Origin: Flavobacterium sp. HJJ
GTDB taxonomy: Bacteria; Bacteroidota; Bacteroidia; Flavobacteriales; Flavobacteriaceae
Reading direction: 5' to 3'
Assembly (NCBI RefSeq): GCF_015351475.1
Contig: NZ_JADKPR010000004.1
Location: 62,001-126,000, forward strand
DNA length: 64,000 nucleotides
Shown: positions 1-7,567 of the stretch, one piece after another
Numbering within the stretch: the first letter of the stretch is position 1
How the letters are laid out: the number at the start of each line of letters is the position of its first letter
Program-made: the position numbers and the translations under genes
Notes under the pieces: model-generated
The model's input: the letters and a program-made list of their open reading frames with translations, nothing else
The model's database searches: none
What the model was told of the DNA's origin: nothing

Positions 1-2
1 AA

Positions 3-464
3 CTGGTTCACAAACTGAATAAAATAAACACAGAAAACGAAATAGTTCTTGTTCAGAACCCAAGTTCTCAGGAAAAACAGAATCTGGAAAAAATTGAATC
101 TAGGAATAGTAAAAAATCATTCATCTTATGTGTCAAATCATATGGCGATCATAGATACATTGATTCTGATGAAATCTGCTATTTTCAAGCCGATAATAAT
201 TCTACAGATATCCATTTAAAAAATGGGGAAATGGTAACGGCTTTCAAAACGCTGAAACATTTTGAAAGTGTATTGACAAACCCTTTCGTTCGAATCCATA
301 ATAGTTATATAGTAAACCGTAATTTTATTTCTAGAATCCATACAGGAAACTCTTTGTGTTATATAAAAAAAACTACGATAAAACTTCCTTTTTCTAAGTC
401 ATACAAAAGCAATATTGACTTTATAATTAGTGAATTTGCAAATGAAAATTATATAGAAACTTAA
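3..464 (+). CDS. LytTR-domain response regulator, C-terminal part
   Basis: The reading frame is open to the left window edge, so the N-terminal part, presumably a receiver domain, is missing. The visible 153 residues begin with a charged linker and continue into a LytTR DNA-binding domain: a strand containing FILCVKSYG, then DEICYFQADNNSTDIHLKNG, FVRIHNSYIVN and a final strand with KLPFSKSYK. The F-RIH-S-IVN pattern is characteristic of LytTR proteins of the AgrA/LytR type, which bind promoter DNA through beta strands. Its partner kinase would lie upstream, outside the window. A small exported peptide gene follows after 174 nt. Family assignment is confident; the target genes are unknown. Confidence 0.85.
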   Translation: MVHKLNKINTENEIVLVQNPSSQEKQNLEKIESRNSKKSFILCVKSYGDHRYIDSDEICYFQADNNSTDIHLKNGEMVTAFKTLKHFESVLTNPFVRIHNSYIVNRNFISRIHTGNSLCYIKKTTIKLPFSKSYKSNIDFIISEFANENYIET

Positions 465-542
465 AAAATAGCCGTTCACATAGAATTGCTATCCATTCAC
501 TATCAGACGAATACCATTGACCATAAACAGCTGTTTTTAAAT

Positions 543-571
543 TGTTTATCCAGGCTTACTGTTTAGTTTTA
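543..571 (+). promoter_or_regulatory. Promoter for the small exported peptide
   Basis: TTG at 543-545 is followed after 18 nt by TAGTTTTA at 564-571, seven of eight matches to the Bacteroidota -7 element TAnnTTTG. The leader would be roughly 60 nt. Just upstream lies a 12-bp palindrome, AAACAGCTGTTT at 525-536, a possible operator. Confidence 0.5.
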
Positions 572-638
572 CTAAAGAATTCCAACACAAACGGAATCAA
601 AAAAGTAAAAAATAACAACAACATAAAGCCCAGAAATC

Positions 639-887
639 ATGAAAAAAGCTGTCTTAACAATCGGATTATTTACATTAGTATTAGTATCAACTTCATTCAC
701 TTCTCCTCAAAATTCAACAACTGTAATTGATGACTCTTCAGTAATCACTTCTATCGATGGAACAGGCGGACAATCAAGCGGTGATAACAGAAAAGTAGAT
801 TATACCGGTGCCTCTTTAAAAAATCAAATTGTTGAAATTGATGGAACTGGAGGACAATCAAGCGGAGACAATAGAAAAGTAGACTAA
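639..887 (+). CDS. Small exported protein with a duplicated 16-residue motif
   Basis: This 82-residue protein starts with a signal peptide (MKKAVLTIGLFTLVLVSTSF), probably cut near residue 21. The mature part contains two identical copies of IDGTGGQSSGDNRKVD, at residues 39-54 and 67-82; the second ends exactly at the C-terminus. The DNA copies (753-800 and 837-884) differ at seven third-codon positions and at no amino acid, so the peptide sequence itself appears to be under selection. It has its own promoter and terminator. It lies between a LytTR regulator and a TPR sensor kinase, which suggests a role in signalling, but this is inference. I do not recognise a named family. A structural or surface-coat peptide is an alternative. 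Confidence 0.75.
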   Translation: MKKAVLTIGLFTLVLVSTSFTSPQNSTTVIDDSSVITSIDGTGGQSSGDNRKVDYTGASLKNQIVEIDGTGGQSSGDNRKVD

Positions 888-900
888 AAATACAAAACAT

Positions 901-936
901 AAAAAAAGGCTGTCAAAAAATTGACAGCCTTTTTTT
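901..936 (+). terminator. Intrinsic terminator after the peptide gene
   Basis: The arms AAAGGCTGTCAA and TTGACAGCCTTT are separated by a short A-rich loop and followed by a T tract. This separates the peptide transcript from the kinase gene. Confidence 0.9.
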
Positions 937-952
937 ATACAAAAAGATTTAG

Positions 953-960
953 TATTTTTG
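953..960 (+). promoter_or_regulatory. -7 element of the sensor kinase gene
   Basis: TATTTTTG is a full match to TAnnTTTG. Transcription would start near 965, which lies downstream of the longest open frame start (TTG at 921) and therefore supports the later start at 981. No good -33 element is seen. Confidence 0.5.
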
Positions 961-980
961 ATACAATTCAAAATTCGAAA

Positions 981-3026
981 TTGAAAAAAAATTACTACAT
1001 ATTGCTCTTTTTTTTAGCAATTTTTATGGGTTGCACTAATAAAAACAAATCCAGAAAAAATATTGTATCCTCTGAAGACAGCCTAACCACCTATCTGTCT
1101 CTAGCCAATGATAACAACGTAACTAAAGAATTAAAACAAAAATACACCCGCAGAGCCTTTGATATAATAATTAATCAAAAAGATGATTCAATTAATAAAG
1201 TCAATCTTTTCAAAGTAGCCAACCGCTATTATAATATGAATGACTGGGAAAGATATTTTGAAATATCTAAACTTATTTTAGAGCGGTCAAACAACAGCCT
1301 AGATACAGTACATGCAGCCAAAGCATATGTATATCTGGGGGATTATTATCAAAAAAAATCCATTTCTGACAGCGCTTTTTATTGCTATTATAAAGCTGAA
1401 AAATTTTATCTCAAACTTAATGACAATTATAACATTGCCAAAACACGAATGAGTAAAGCCAACCTGAGATTCAGTGAAAATGATTTATTCGATAGCGAGA
1501 TTACTATTTTTAAAGCTTTACGGATTATAAAACAAATAAAAGCAGACGATTTATTATACCAGTCTTACAATCTTTTAGGAATTTTATACAATGAAAGGGA
1601 AGAATACAGCAAGTCCTTAGAATTCCATAACAAAGCTTTGGCGAGTTTAGACGGAAATACAATACCCGCAGAATTTCAGTCGAAAGCCACTTCTCTAAAC
1701 AATATTGGTTATGTATATTTAAACTTAAAAAAATATGAGCAAGCCAAGAATTATTTTAAAGAAGGATTAAAACAAGAAAACCTATTTGTCGAAAAAGCGT
1801 CTTTATATGCTATGCTGCTGGATAATCTGGCTTATGCCAAATTTAAACTTAAAGAGACAAAAGAACTCCCTAATATGTTTTATTCAGCATTAAAAATTAG
1901 GGATAGCTTACATCTTACTTCAGGAATAATTATCAATAAAACACACTTGTCAGAGTACTACGCATTTCAAAAAGATACTTTAAAAGCAATTCAATATGCA
2001 AAACAAGCACTTGCTCTATCACGCAGTACCAAGCGATTGAGAAGCATACTCGAAACTCTTAAACAAATGGGAGTGGTAGATCCAAAAAATGCTTCAACAT
2101 ATTCTAAAGAATACATTCTTATTAATGACCGTCTGCAAAAAATAGAACGAAAAATTGGCGAAAAATTCACTCGTATAGAGTATGAAACAGATGAAATTAA
2201 AGTAGAAAACACAAATCTTGAAGGTCAAAACAAAAAACTTTTGTTATTTTTTGGAGGTTTTGTTATTTTAGCATTATTACTTTATATAATTAATAATCAA
2301 AAAGTTAAACAAAGAGAATTACTATTTATACAGCAGCAGCAACAGGCAAATGCTGAAATATATAATCTATTAATCAATCAGCAGAATACTATTGAAAAAA
2401 ACAATATCAAAGAAAAGAAAAGAGTAGCAAGGGAATTACACGATGGAGTTCTTGGCAGGATGTTTGGGGTTCGTATCAATTTAGATGGTTTAAATAAACT
2501 AAAAGATGACTCAGGAATCGAAATGAGGCTAAATTATTTAACCGAGCTAAAAAATATCGAGCAGGATATCCGCGAAATTTCTCATAATCTAAATAGAGAA
2601 AAATCAGAATTAATTAATAACTTCGTAGCAATAGTAACTAATTTATTTGAAGAACAGAAAAAAACATTTTCAACAAAATTTCTGGCCCATGTAGATCCAT
2701 CTATAAAATGGGATTCTATCGACAATATTGTAAAGATTAATATATATCGAATTCTTCAGGAATCGCTTCAAAATTGTAATAAATATGCCAATGCAACAAA
2801 GATAAAAGTAGAATTTAGAAAACAGAATGATAATTTAGTTTTAAAGATTAGTGATGACGGGTTAGGATACAACGTCAACCGTACAAAGAAAGGAATAGGT
2901 CTCCAAAATATAAAAACGAGAACTATAGAATGCGAAGGGACCCTCGAAATAAAATCAAAAAAAGGAGAAGGAACTTCTATAACAATAATAATTCCAATCA
3001 AAGAAACACAAAAAACCACTGCATAA
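981..3026 (+). CDS. TPR-repeat sensor histidine kinase (HisKA_3 type)
   Basis: This 681-residue sensor is anchored in the inner membrane. I chose the TTG start at 981 because the earlier TTG at 921 sits inside the preceding terminator and upstream of the likely promoter. From 981 the protein begins with a normal hydrophobic leader ending in the lipobox-like IFMGC. A series of TPR-like helical repeats fills about residues 35-400, followed by a transmembrane segment (about 418-440), a short coil, and a HisKA_3 dimerisation domain with phospho-acceptor His487 in RELHDG. The HATPase_c domain shows the N box (ESLQN), DDGLGYN and KKGIGLQNIKTR. It overlaps the response regulator gene by one base (TAATG), so the two form a pair. 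Family known; signal unknown. A TTG start is unusual and not proven. Confidence 0.85.
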   Translation: MKKNYYILLFFLAIFMGCTNKNKSRKNIVSSEDSLTTYLSLANDNNVTKELKQKYTRRAFDIIINQKDDSINKVNLFKVANRYYNMNDWERYFEISKLILERSNNSLDTVHAAKAYVYLGDYYQKKSISDSAFYCYYKAEKFYLKLNDNYNIAKTRMSKANLRFSENDLFDSEITIFKALRIIKQIKADDLLYQSYNLLGILYNEREEYSKSLEFHNKALASLDGNTIPAEFQSKATSLNNIGYVYLNLKKYEQAKNYFKEGLKQENLFVEKASLYAMLLDNLAYAKFKLKETKELPNMFYSALKIRDSLHLTSGIIINKTHLSEYYAFQKDTLKAIQYAKQALALSRSTKRLRSILETLKQMGVVDPKNASTYSKEYILINDRLQKIERKIGEKFTRIEYETDEIKVENTNLEGQNKKLLLFFGGFVILALLLYIINNQKVKQRELLFIQQQQQANAEIYNLLINQQNTIEKNNIKEKKRVARELHDGVLGRMFGVRINLDGLNKLKDDSGIEMRLNYLTELKNIEQDIREISHNLNREKSELINNFVAIVTNLFEEQKKTFSTKFLAHVDPSIKWDSIDNIVKINIYRILQESLQNCNKYANATKIKVEFRKQNDNLVLKISDDGLGYNVNRTKKGIGLQNIKTRTIECEGTLEIKSKKGEGTSITIIIPIKETQKTTA

Positions 3027-3721
3027 TGACTATCGATGCAAATGCACAAAAATTAATTAAAAAGAACATTTTAATTGTAGACGATCATCCTTTTATAATT
3101 GACGGATATAAAAACGCCATTACCCGTTATAAACCCGAATGCTATGAATATTCATTTACGCAGGGAAAGGACTGCATGACGGGCTATAACATCATTACAA
3201 ATCCGGAAACTCTTCCATTTGATGTTGCTTTTTTAGATATCAGTATGCCTGTATATGAAGAGAAAGGAATTCATTCTGGTGAAGATTTAGCCAAACTAAT
3301 TATGGAATACATGCCCAGCTGCAAAATAATTCTGCTAACCATGTATACTGAATTGCTCAAAATAAAAAATATAATTGACACTATAAATCCAGCGGGACTA
3401 GTAATTAAAAATGATTTAACCTTTGATGAATTACTTTTCGGATTTGATGTCGTATTGAAAGATGAAATTTATTACAGCCATTCTGTAATTAAAATGGCCA
3501 ATCAAAACAATAAAGATATTGATGGAATTGACCAATTTGACAAATTGATTTTATTCCACATTTCTAAAGGAACAAAGACTAAAGATATTACCCAATACAT
3601 TCCTATTTCACTGCATGCTATTGAACAGCGAAAAGTCAATCTTAAAGAATTATTTAAAATTGAAGATGGAAGCGATGTAGATTTAATAAAGGAAGCAAAG
3701 ATTAGAGGAATTATTTTATAA
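3026..3721 (+). CDS. Response regulator, NarL/LuxR-like
   Basis: This 231-residue regulator begins at the ATG overlapping the kinase stop codon. The receiver domain shows the acidic pair Asp19-Asp20 in VDDHP, the phospho-acceptor Asp71 in FLDISMP, a conserved Thr in ILLTMYT and the Lys in GLVIKND. The C-terminal part (about residues 165-231) resembles a helix-turn-helix of the LuxR/NarL class (SKGTKTKDITQYIPIS), though it is divergent. It should be phosphorylated by the upstream TPR kinase. The immediate neighbour with an exported peptide makes that peptide gene a plausible target or ligand source, which is inference. Confidence 0.85.
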   Translation: MTIDANAQKLIKKNILIVDDHPFIIDGYKNAITRYKPECYEYSFTQGKDCMTGYNIITNPETLPFDVAFLDISMPVYEEKGIHSGEDLAKLIMEYMPSCKIILLTMYTELLKIKNIIDTINPAGLVIKNDLTFDELLFGFDVVLKDEIYYSHSVIKMANQNNKDIDGIDQFDKLILFHISKGTKTKDITQYIPISLHAIEQRKVNLKELFKIEDGSDVDLIKEAKIRGIIL

Positions 3722-3735
3722 CCTTTCCAAAATTA

Positions 3736-3778
3736 AAAACCAAAAAACTGCATATAATGAGTGCCGTTTTTTGGTTTT
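3736..3778. terminator. Bidirectional terminator between the regulator and thiL
   Basis: The arms AAAACCAAAAAAC and GTTTTTTGGTTTT enclose a further short stem. A and T tracts on both sides let it serve both converging genes. Confidence 0.8.
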
Positions 3779-3805
3779 CAACTGACATGCTATATAACAG
3801 ACCTT

Positions 3806-4852
3806 TTATTCACTGATAGCATTCCAGCCTCTAGCTTTTAAAGGTATTTTAGTATTAGCACGAGTTACCAAGTGTACCCCTTCGCTTTCCTGAGTCATGT
3901 GGCCAATTATTGAAAAATTCGGATTTCCTTTTATTTTATCAAAATCTTCCATAGCGATAGTGAAGAGCAGTTCATAATCTTCTCCACCATTGATAGCAAC
4001 AGTAGTACTGTCGATATTAAACTCTTCGCACACATTGATAAACTGAGGATCAATCGGCAGTTTATCTTCATATAAATTACAGCCTACACCCGATTGTTTA
4101 CATAAATGTATAATCTCCGAAGATAATCCGTCTGAAATATCAATCATTGACGTTGGTTTTATTTCTAACGCATGTAATAAGGTACGCACATCTGTACGTG
4201 CTTCAGGTTTTAATTGCCGCTCTATCAAATACGTATAAGCATCTAAATCAGGCTGCGAATTAGGATTAACCTGAAAAACCTGTTTCTCTCTTTCCAATAC
4301 CTGCAGTCCCATATACGCCGCACCAATATCTCCCGTTACTACCAATAAATCAGTTTTACTGGCCCCGTTTCTATATACGATTTCATTTTCTTCAGCTTCG
4401 CCGAGAACAGTAATGCTAATAATTAATCCCTTTTGGGAAGATGTAGTATCACCTCCTATTACATCAACTTTATACTCCTGTGCAGCACGCTCAATACCTT
4501 CATACAGTTCTTCCAAAGCTTCCAATGGAAAACGGTTGGACACAGCTATCGAAACTGTAATTTGGGTTGGTTTGGCATTCATCGCACAAATATCGGATAC
4601 ATTCACTACTACTGATTTGTATCCTAAATGTTTTAAAGGCACGTAAGCCAAATCAAAATGAACGCCTTCAATCAATAAATCGGTTGATACAACTACTTTC
4701 TTTTCTTTAAAATCCAAGACAGCCGCATCATCTCCAATTCCTTTTAGTGTAGAAGGCTGAGTAATTTCAAAGTCTTTGGTTAAATGATCTATCAAACCAA
4801 ATTCACCTAGTTGACCAATATTAGTACGCTGCGGGTTTTTATCTTCAATCAT
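3806..4852 (-). CDS. thiL: Thiamine-monophosphate kinase
   Basis: ThiL phosphorylates thiamine monophosphate with ATP to give thiamine diphosphate, the last step of the cofactor pathway. The 348-residue length is close to the family norm. The metal and phosphate binding motif GIGDDAAVLD is near residues 38-47, followed by STDLLIEGVHFD, the VNVSDICAMNA helix, the GGDTTSS loop and the ISDGLSSE segment, all hallmarks of this AIRS-fold kinase. It stands alone and converges with the response regulator. Its start lies upstream of a divergent pfkB gene. Confidence 0.95.
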   Translation of the reverse strand: MIEDKNPQRTNIGQLGEFGLIDHLTKDFEITQPSTLKGIGDDAAVLDFKEKKVVVSTDLLIEGVHFDLAYVPLKHLGYKSVVVNVSDICAMNAKPTQITVSIAVSNRFPLEALEELYEGIERAAQEYKVDVIGGDTTSSQKGLIISITVLGEAEENEIVYRNGASKTDLLVVTGDIGAAYMGLQVLEREKQVFQVNPNSQPDLDAYTYLIERQLKPEARTDVRTLLHALEIKPTSMIDISDGLSSEIIHLCKQSGVGCNLYEDKLPIDPQFINVCEEFNIDSTTVAINGGEDYELLFTIAMEDFDKIKGNPNFSIIGHMTQESEGVHLVTRANTKIPLKARGWNAISE

Positions 4853-4935
4853 GATTATTGAGAAGAATGAGATAGAATTACACTGCAGTGTAACTCTTCA
4901 TTCAATATTATTGATTTTACAAAATTTTGAGAGTG

Positions 4936-4943
4936 CAAATATA
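4936..4943 (-). promoter_or_regulatory. -7 element upstream of thiL
   Basis: The minus strand reads TATATTTG, a full match to TAnnTTTG, giving a leader of about 80 nt. A clear -33 element is not visible. Confidence 0.45.
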
Positions 4944-5019
4944 CAAAGAAATATTCGCACCTATTTGAATGGTTTTTTATGATTTTTTTCGCATCTTTAT
5001 TAATCAAAACATCATAAAA

Positions 5020-5952
5020 ATGAATCCATACGATATTATTACTCTTACTGTCAATCCAGCTTTAGACAAAAGCACTCATTTTAAAGGATTAGCTGCCGAA
5101 CAAAAAATTCGCTGCTCTGCACCCCGCTTTGATGCTGGCGGAGGAGGAATCAATGTATCTAAAGCTATTTCACGTTTAGGAGGTAATTCATTAGCAGTAT
5201 TCACATCGGGAGGCCCTTTGGGAAAAATGCTGGAAGAATTAGTTGCCAAAGAATCTATCGACTTTCTGGCTATACCAATCCAGACCTGGACAAGAGAAAG
5301 TTTCGTAGCTGTAGACGACAATACTAATTCACAATACCGCTTTGGGTTTACCGGCGGAGAAATTACTAATGAAGAAGAAAAAGCTTTCCTTAATGCTGTT
5401 ACTAATTTAAAATCAGGGTTTATTGTTGCCAGCGGCAGTTTAAACGAAGGTCTGTCCTCCGATTTTTATCAAAAAATTGCGCAAATAGCAAAACAGTCAG
5501 GTGCAAAATTAATAGTGGATACATCAGGAGAAGCTTTGAAAAAAGTACTTGAAACGGGCGCTTATCTGATTAAGCCAAATGTAGGAGAACTGGCTAAATT
5601 AATCGGTGTAGAACGGTTAGAAATGGAAGAGGTAAATGAGGCTGCCAAACAGATTATTGCCAAAGGCGGTGCTGAAATTGTGGTTGTTTCGCTTGGTCCC
5701 CAAGGAGCAGTTTTGGTAACTAAAGATAAATATGAATTTGTTCCCGCGCCAAATGTTGCCAAAAAAAGCACTGTTGGTGCTGGAGACAGCATGGTGGGCG
5801 GAATGGTCTGGGCGCTTTCGCAAAATAAAAACCTAAAAGAAGTAATCCGCTGGGGAGTTGCATGTGGATCAGCCGCTACGATGAATGAAGGAACACAATT
5901 ATTTAAAGGGACCGATGCTCAGCGATTATTCGACTGGCTAAAAGACAAATAA
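5020..5952 (+). CDS. pfkB: 6-phosphofructokinase II / PfkB-family sugar kinase
   Basis: The 310-residue protein starts at ATG 5020 (MNPYDIITLTVNPALDKS), which matches the usual N-terminus of the family; an upstream in-frame ATG at 4969 would add 17 residues rich in Phe and Ile with no counterpart. Family motifs are present: DAGGGGINVSKAISRLGG for sugar binding, IKPNVGEL, and the C-terminal ATP and catalytic motif VGAGDSMVGG with Asp256 as base. The resemblance to E. coli Pfk-2, including the position of the catalytic Asp and GSAATMNEGT, favours phosphorylation of fructose 6-phosphate in glycolysis. A 1-phosphofructokinase or tagatose-6-phosphate kinase cannot be excluded by sequence alone. 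Confidence 0.85.
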   Translation: MNPYDIITLTVNPALDKSTHFKGLAAEQKIRCSAPRFDAGGGGINVSKAISRLGGNSLAVFTSGGPLGKMLEELVAKESIDFLAIPIQTWTRESFVAVDDNTNSQYRFGFTGGEITNEEEKAFLNAVTNLKSGFIVASGSLNEGLSSDFYQKIAQIAKQSGAKLIVDTSGEALKKVLETGAYLIKPNVGELAKLIGVERLEMEEVNEAAKQIIAKGGAEIVVVSLGPQGAVLVTKDKYEFVPAPNVAKKSTVGAGDSMVGGMVWALSQNKNLKEVIRWGVACGSAATMNEGTQLFKGTDAQRLFDWLKDK

Positions 5953-6251
5953 AACCTTCCTAATACCATTTAGTAATCCTCAAAAGATTTAAAAATATGA
6001 CCTGAAAAATTGTTAAGAATTATCTTTATTAGATAAAATTAGACGAAAAACAGTTTTTAAAGACTAACTAAATGAATATATATGTAAGATAAATTCTCTA
6101 ATATTTTATTTATTTGGAACGAATTAACTCATATTTAAACAAAAATATTAGAATTTCAAATCACCTCCTTTGCTATAAAGCACTAACAAACAGTTAATTA
6201 TACATAAATCTAATTGTAACCTCCAAAAAATCTGAATAAATAGTTAAAAAA
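5953..6251. other. Intergenic, no gene seen
   Basis: AT-rich sequence with stops in all frames. I see no hairpin, RNA gene or repeat. The promoter of the next gene begins at 6252. Confidence 0.5.
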
Positions 6252-6281
6252 TTTGATATTGTATGTTTTTTTTTATATTTT
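6252..6281 (+). promoter_or_regulatory. Promoter of the small membrane protein gene
   Basis: TTTG at 6252-6255, an 18-nt spacer, and TATATTTT at 6274-6281 (seven of eight to TAnnTTTG). Transcription starting near 6288 rules out the earlier in-frame ATG at 6263. Confidence 0.6.
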
Positions 6282-6307
6282 TAGCATACCCCAAATTTAT
6301 AGAAAAC

Positions 6308-6829
6308 ATGAATAATGAATTAACCCATAGTCAAATAGAAGACTTAAAAAAGAAGATCAAAGCAGGAGCTTTTGATATCGACATCGAAAAAAACAACTTG
6401 ATTTGTTTAGGATTTGAACAGCAAACAGCCAAAGAGCTGGTGATGGATGTAATTAGAAGTCACAAACATGACCTTTTGGATAAAGCTAATGAAAAAAGGG
6501 ACTATAACGACAGAAACATTATTGCTTTAGGTTTAGCAATCGTTTCTTCGATATCTGTAGGTGTACTAGGAGGTAATAGCGTTTCGATGGTTATGCTTTC
6601 TATCGTTCTTGCATGTTTTGCTGGTTACTATGGACACCCTAAAAAAGCAATTCCAGCAATGATAGGATTTACTATTGGCGCAATCATAATGCCATTTGCC
6701 TGCCAATTTTATTTTAACAGCAGAGATACATTTATGAATATTGAGCTATTAATCCCAACATTTATCTCATTTGGACCAGCACTTTTGATAAAATATCTGT
6801 TATCAAAAATAATGTACTCCGAAGATTAA
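6308..6829 (+). CDS. Hypothetical membrane protein
   Basis: A 173-residue protein starting at MNNELTHSQ. I do not recognise the family. Residues 1-60 look soluble and helical (SQIEDLKKKIKAGAF, FEQQTAKELVMDVIRSHKHD). Three or four hydrophobic segments follow: IIALGLAIVSSISVGVLGG, VMLSIVLACFAGYYG, AIPAMIGFTIGAIIMPFAC and FISFGPALLIKYLLSK. It therefore looks like an inner-membrane protein with a cytoplasmic N-terminal region. It has its own promoter and terminator, so it is a single-gene unit. No function is claimed. Confidence 0.7.
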   Translation: MNNELTHSQIEDLKKKIKAGAFDIDIEKNNLICLGFEQQTAKELVMDVIRSHKHDLLDKANEKRDYNDRNIIALGLAIVSSISVGVLGGNSVSMVMLSIVLACFAGYYGHPKKAIPAMIGFTIGAIIMPFACQFYFNSRDTFMNIELLIPTFISFGPALLIKYLLSKIMYSED

Positions 6830-6850
6830 ACATTCGATTAAAGAATAATC

Positions 6851-6889
6851 AAACCACTAAAGACATTTTGTTCATAGTGGTTTTTTTTT
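6851..6889 (+). terminator. Intrinsic terminator
   Basis: Perfect 9-bp arms AAACCACTA and TAGTGGTTT followed by nine T residues. Confidence 0.9.
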
Positions 6890-6970
6890 GCTTACAAGTG
6901 AAAAACCTAATCTTTTTGCTCCAAGAAACAATAACACTAAGGTTTTTAAATAATTTATAAAAATTGAAAA

Positions 6971-6996
6971 GCTGCTGACAAACTGTTGTCACCAGC
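6971..6996. promoter_or_regulatory. Long inverted repeat, probable operator of the dinB-like gene
   Basis: Arms GCTGCTGACAA and TTGTCACCAGC are separated by ACTG and match at 10 of 11 positions. The site lies directly before the -7 element at 7003 and covers the region where a -33 element would sit, a typical repressor position. The convergent WYL regulator gene downstream of dinB is the best candidate to bind it (inference). Confidence 0.65.
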
Positions 6997-7002
6997 CCTC
7001 TC

Positions 7003-7010
7003 TAATTTTG
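7003..7010 (+). promoter_or_regulatory. -7 element of the dinB-like gene
   Basis: TAATTTTG is a full match to TAnnTTTG, seven bases after the inverted repeat. The leader is about 24 nt. Confidence 0.6.
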
Positions 7011-7037
7011 AAGAAGTAAAATAAAAACTTTAAAATT

Positions 7038-7517
7038 ATGAAAACATTAGTAGCACAAGTTATTACTCCCGAAGATTTATTGAAACACTGGCAAGGACAT
7101 CGCGCCTTGACACGCCGTGTAATAGAATTGTTTCCAGAAAAAGATTTTTTTGAATTTTCAATTGGCGGTATGAGACCTTTTGCAAAATTGGCCGACGAAC
7201 TTCTAGCCATTGGCGCACCTGCTTTAAAAGGAATTGTAAATAGAGAAATTAAGCCTTATAATCCAGAAGAAGGAAAATTAATTTTCAAAGCACAATATCT
7301 TGAAAAATGGGATGAAGCTACAGCAGAAATTAATGAAAATTGGCAGAAATTAACCATCGAAGATTTTAACGAAACTTTCAATTTATTTGGGCAGTACGAA
7401 TTCCCAATTATCCATAATATTTTGTATTTTATTGATAATGAAGTTCATCATCGCGGTCAGGGTTATGTGTACTTGCGTGCATTAGGAATTGAACCTCCTT
7501 TTTTCTGGGAAAGATAA
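7038..7517 (+). CDS. DinB-family protein
   Basis: A 159-residue four-helix protein of the DinB/YfiT-like superfamily, whose members usually bind a metal through three histidines and are mostly of unknown or thiol-transfer function. The C-terminal motif NEVHHRGQGYVYLRALG carries the HxxxH-type histidines expected there. The first histidine of the usual triad, in the second helix, is not evident: that region reads GGMRPFAKLADELLAIG. This suggests a subfamily with altered metal binding. The gene converges with a WYL regulator across a shared terminator, and has a strong inverted repeat in its promoter, so it is probably under that regulator's control. Confidence 0.85.
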   Translation: MKTLVAQVITPEDLLKHWQGHRALTRRVIELFPEKDFFEFSIGGMRPFAKLADELLAIGAPALKGIVNREIKPYNPEEGKLIFKAQYLEKWDEATAEINENWQKLTIEDFNETFNLFGQYEFPIIHNILYFIDNEVHHRGQGYVYLRALGIEPPFFWER

Positions 7518-7523
7518 AAAACT

Positions 7524-7567
7524 AAAAAAGCTCCTAAAAAATATTTTTTGTTTTAGGAGCTTTTTTT
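7524..7567. terminator. Bidirectional terminator
   Basis: Arms AAAAAAGCTCCTAAAA and TTTTAGGAGCTTTTTT flank a T-rich loop. It serves both the dinB-like gene and the convergent regulator, whose stop codon it overlaps. Confidence 0.85.

Noticed and set aside
542..730. 62-codon frame ahead of and inside the peptide gene
   Set aside because: It overlaps the signal peptide gene in another frame, has Asn/Ile-rich low complexity and lacks a start signal of its own.
921..980. Extended N-terminus of the sensor kinase from TTG 921
   Set aside because: The start lies in the terminator hairpin and upstream of the likely promoter, and it would put 20 extra residues before a normal leader.
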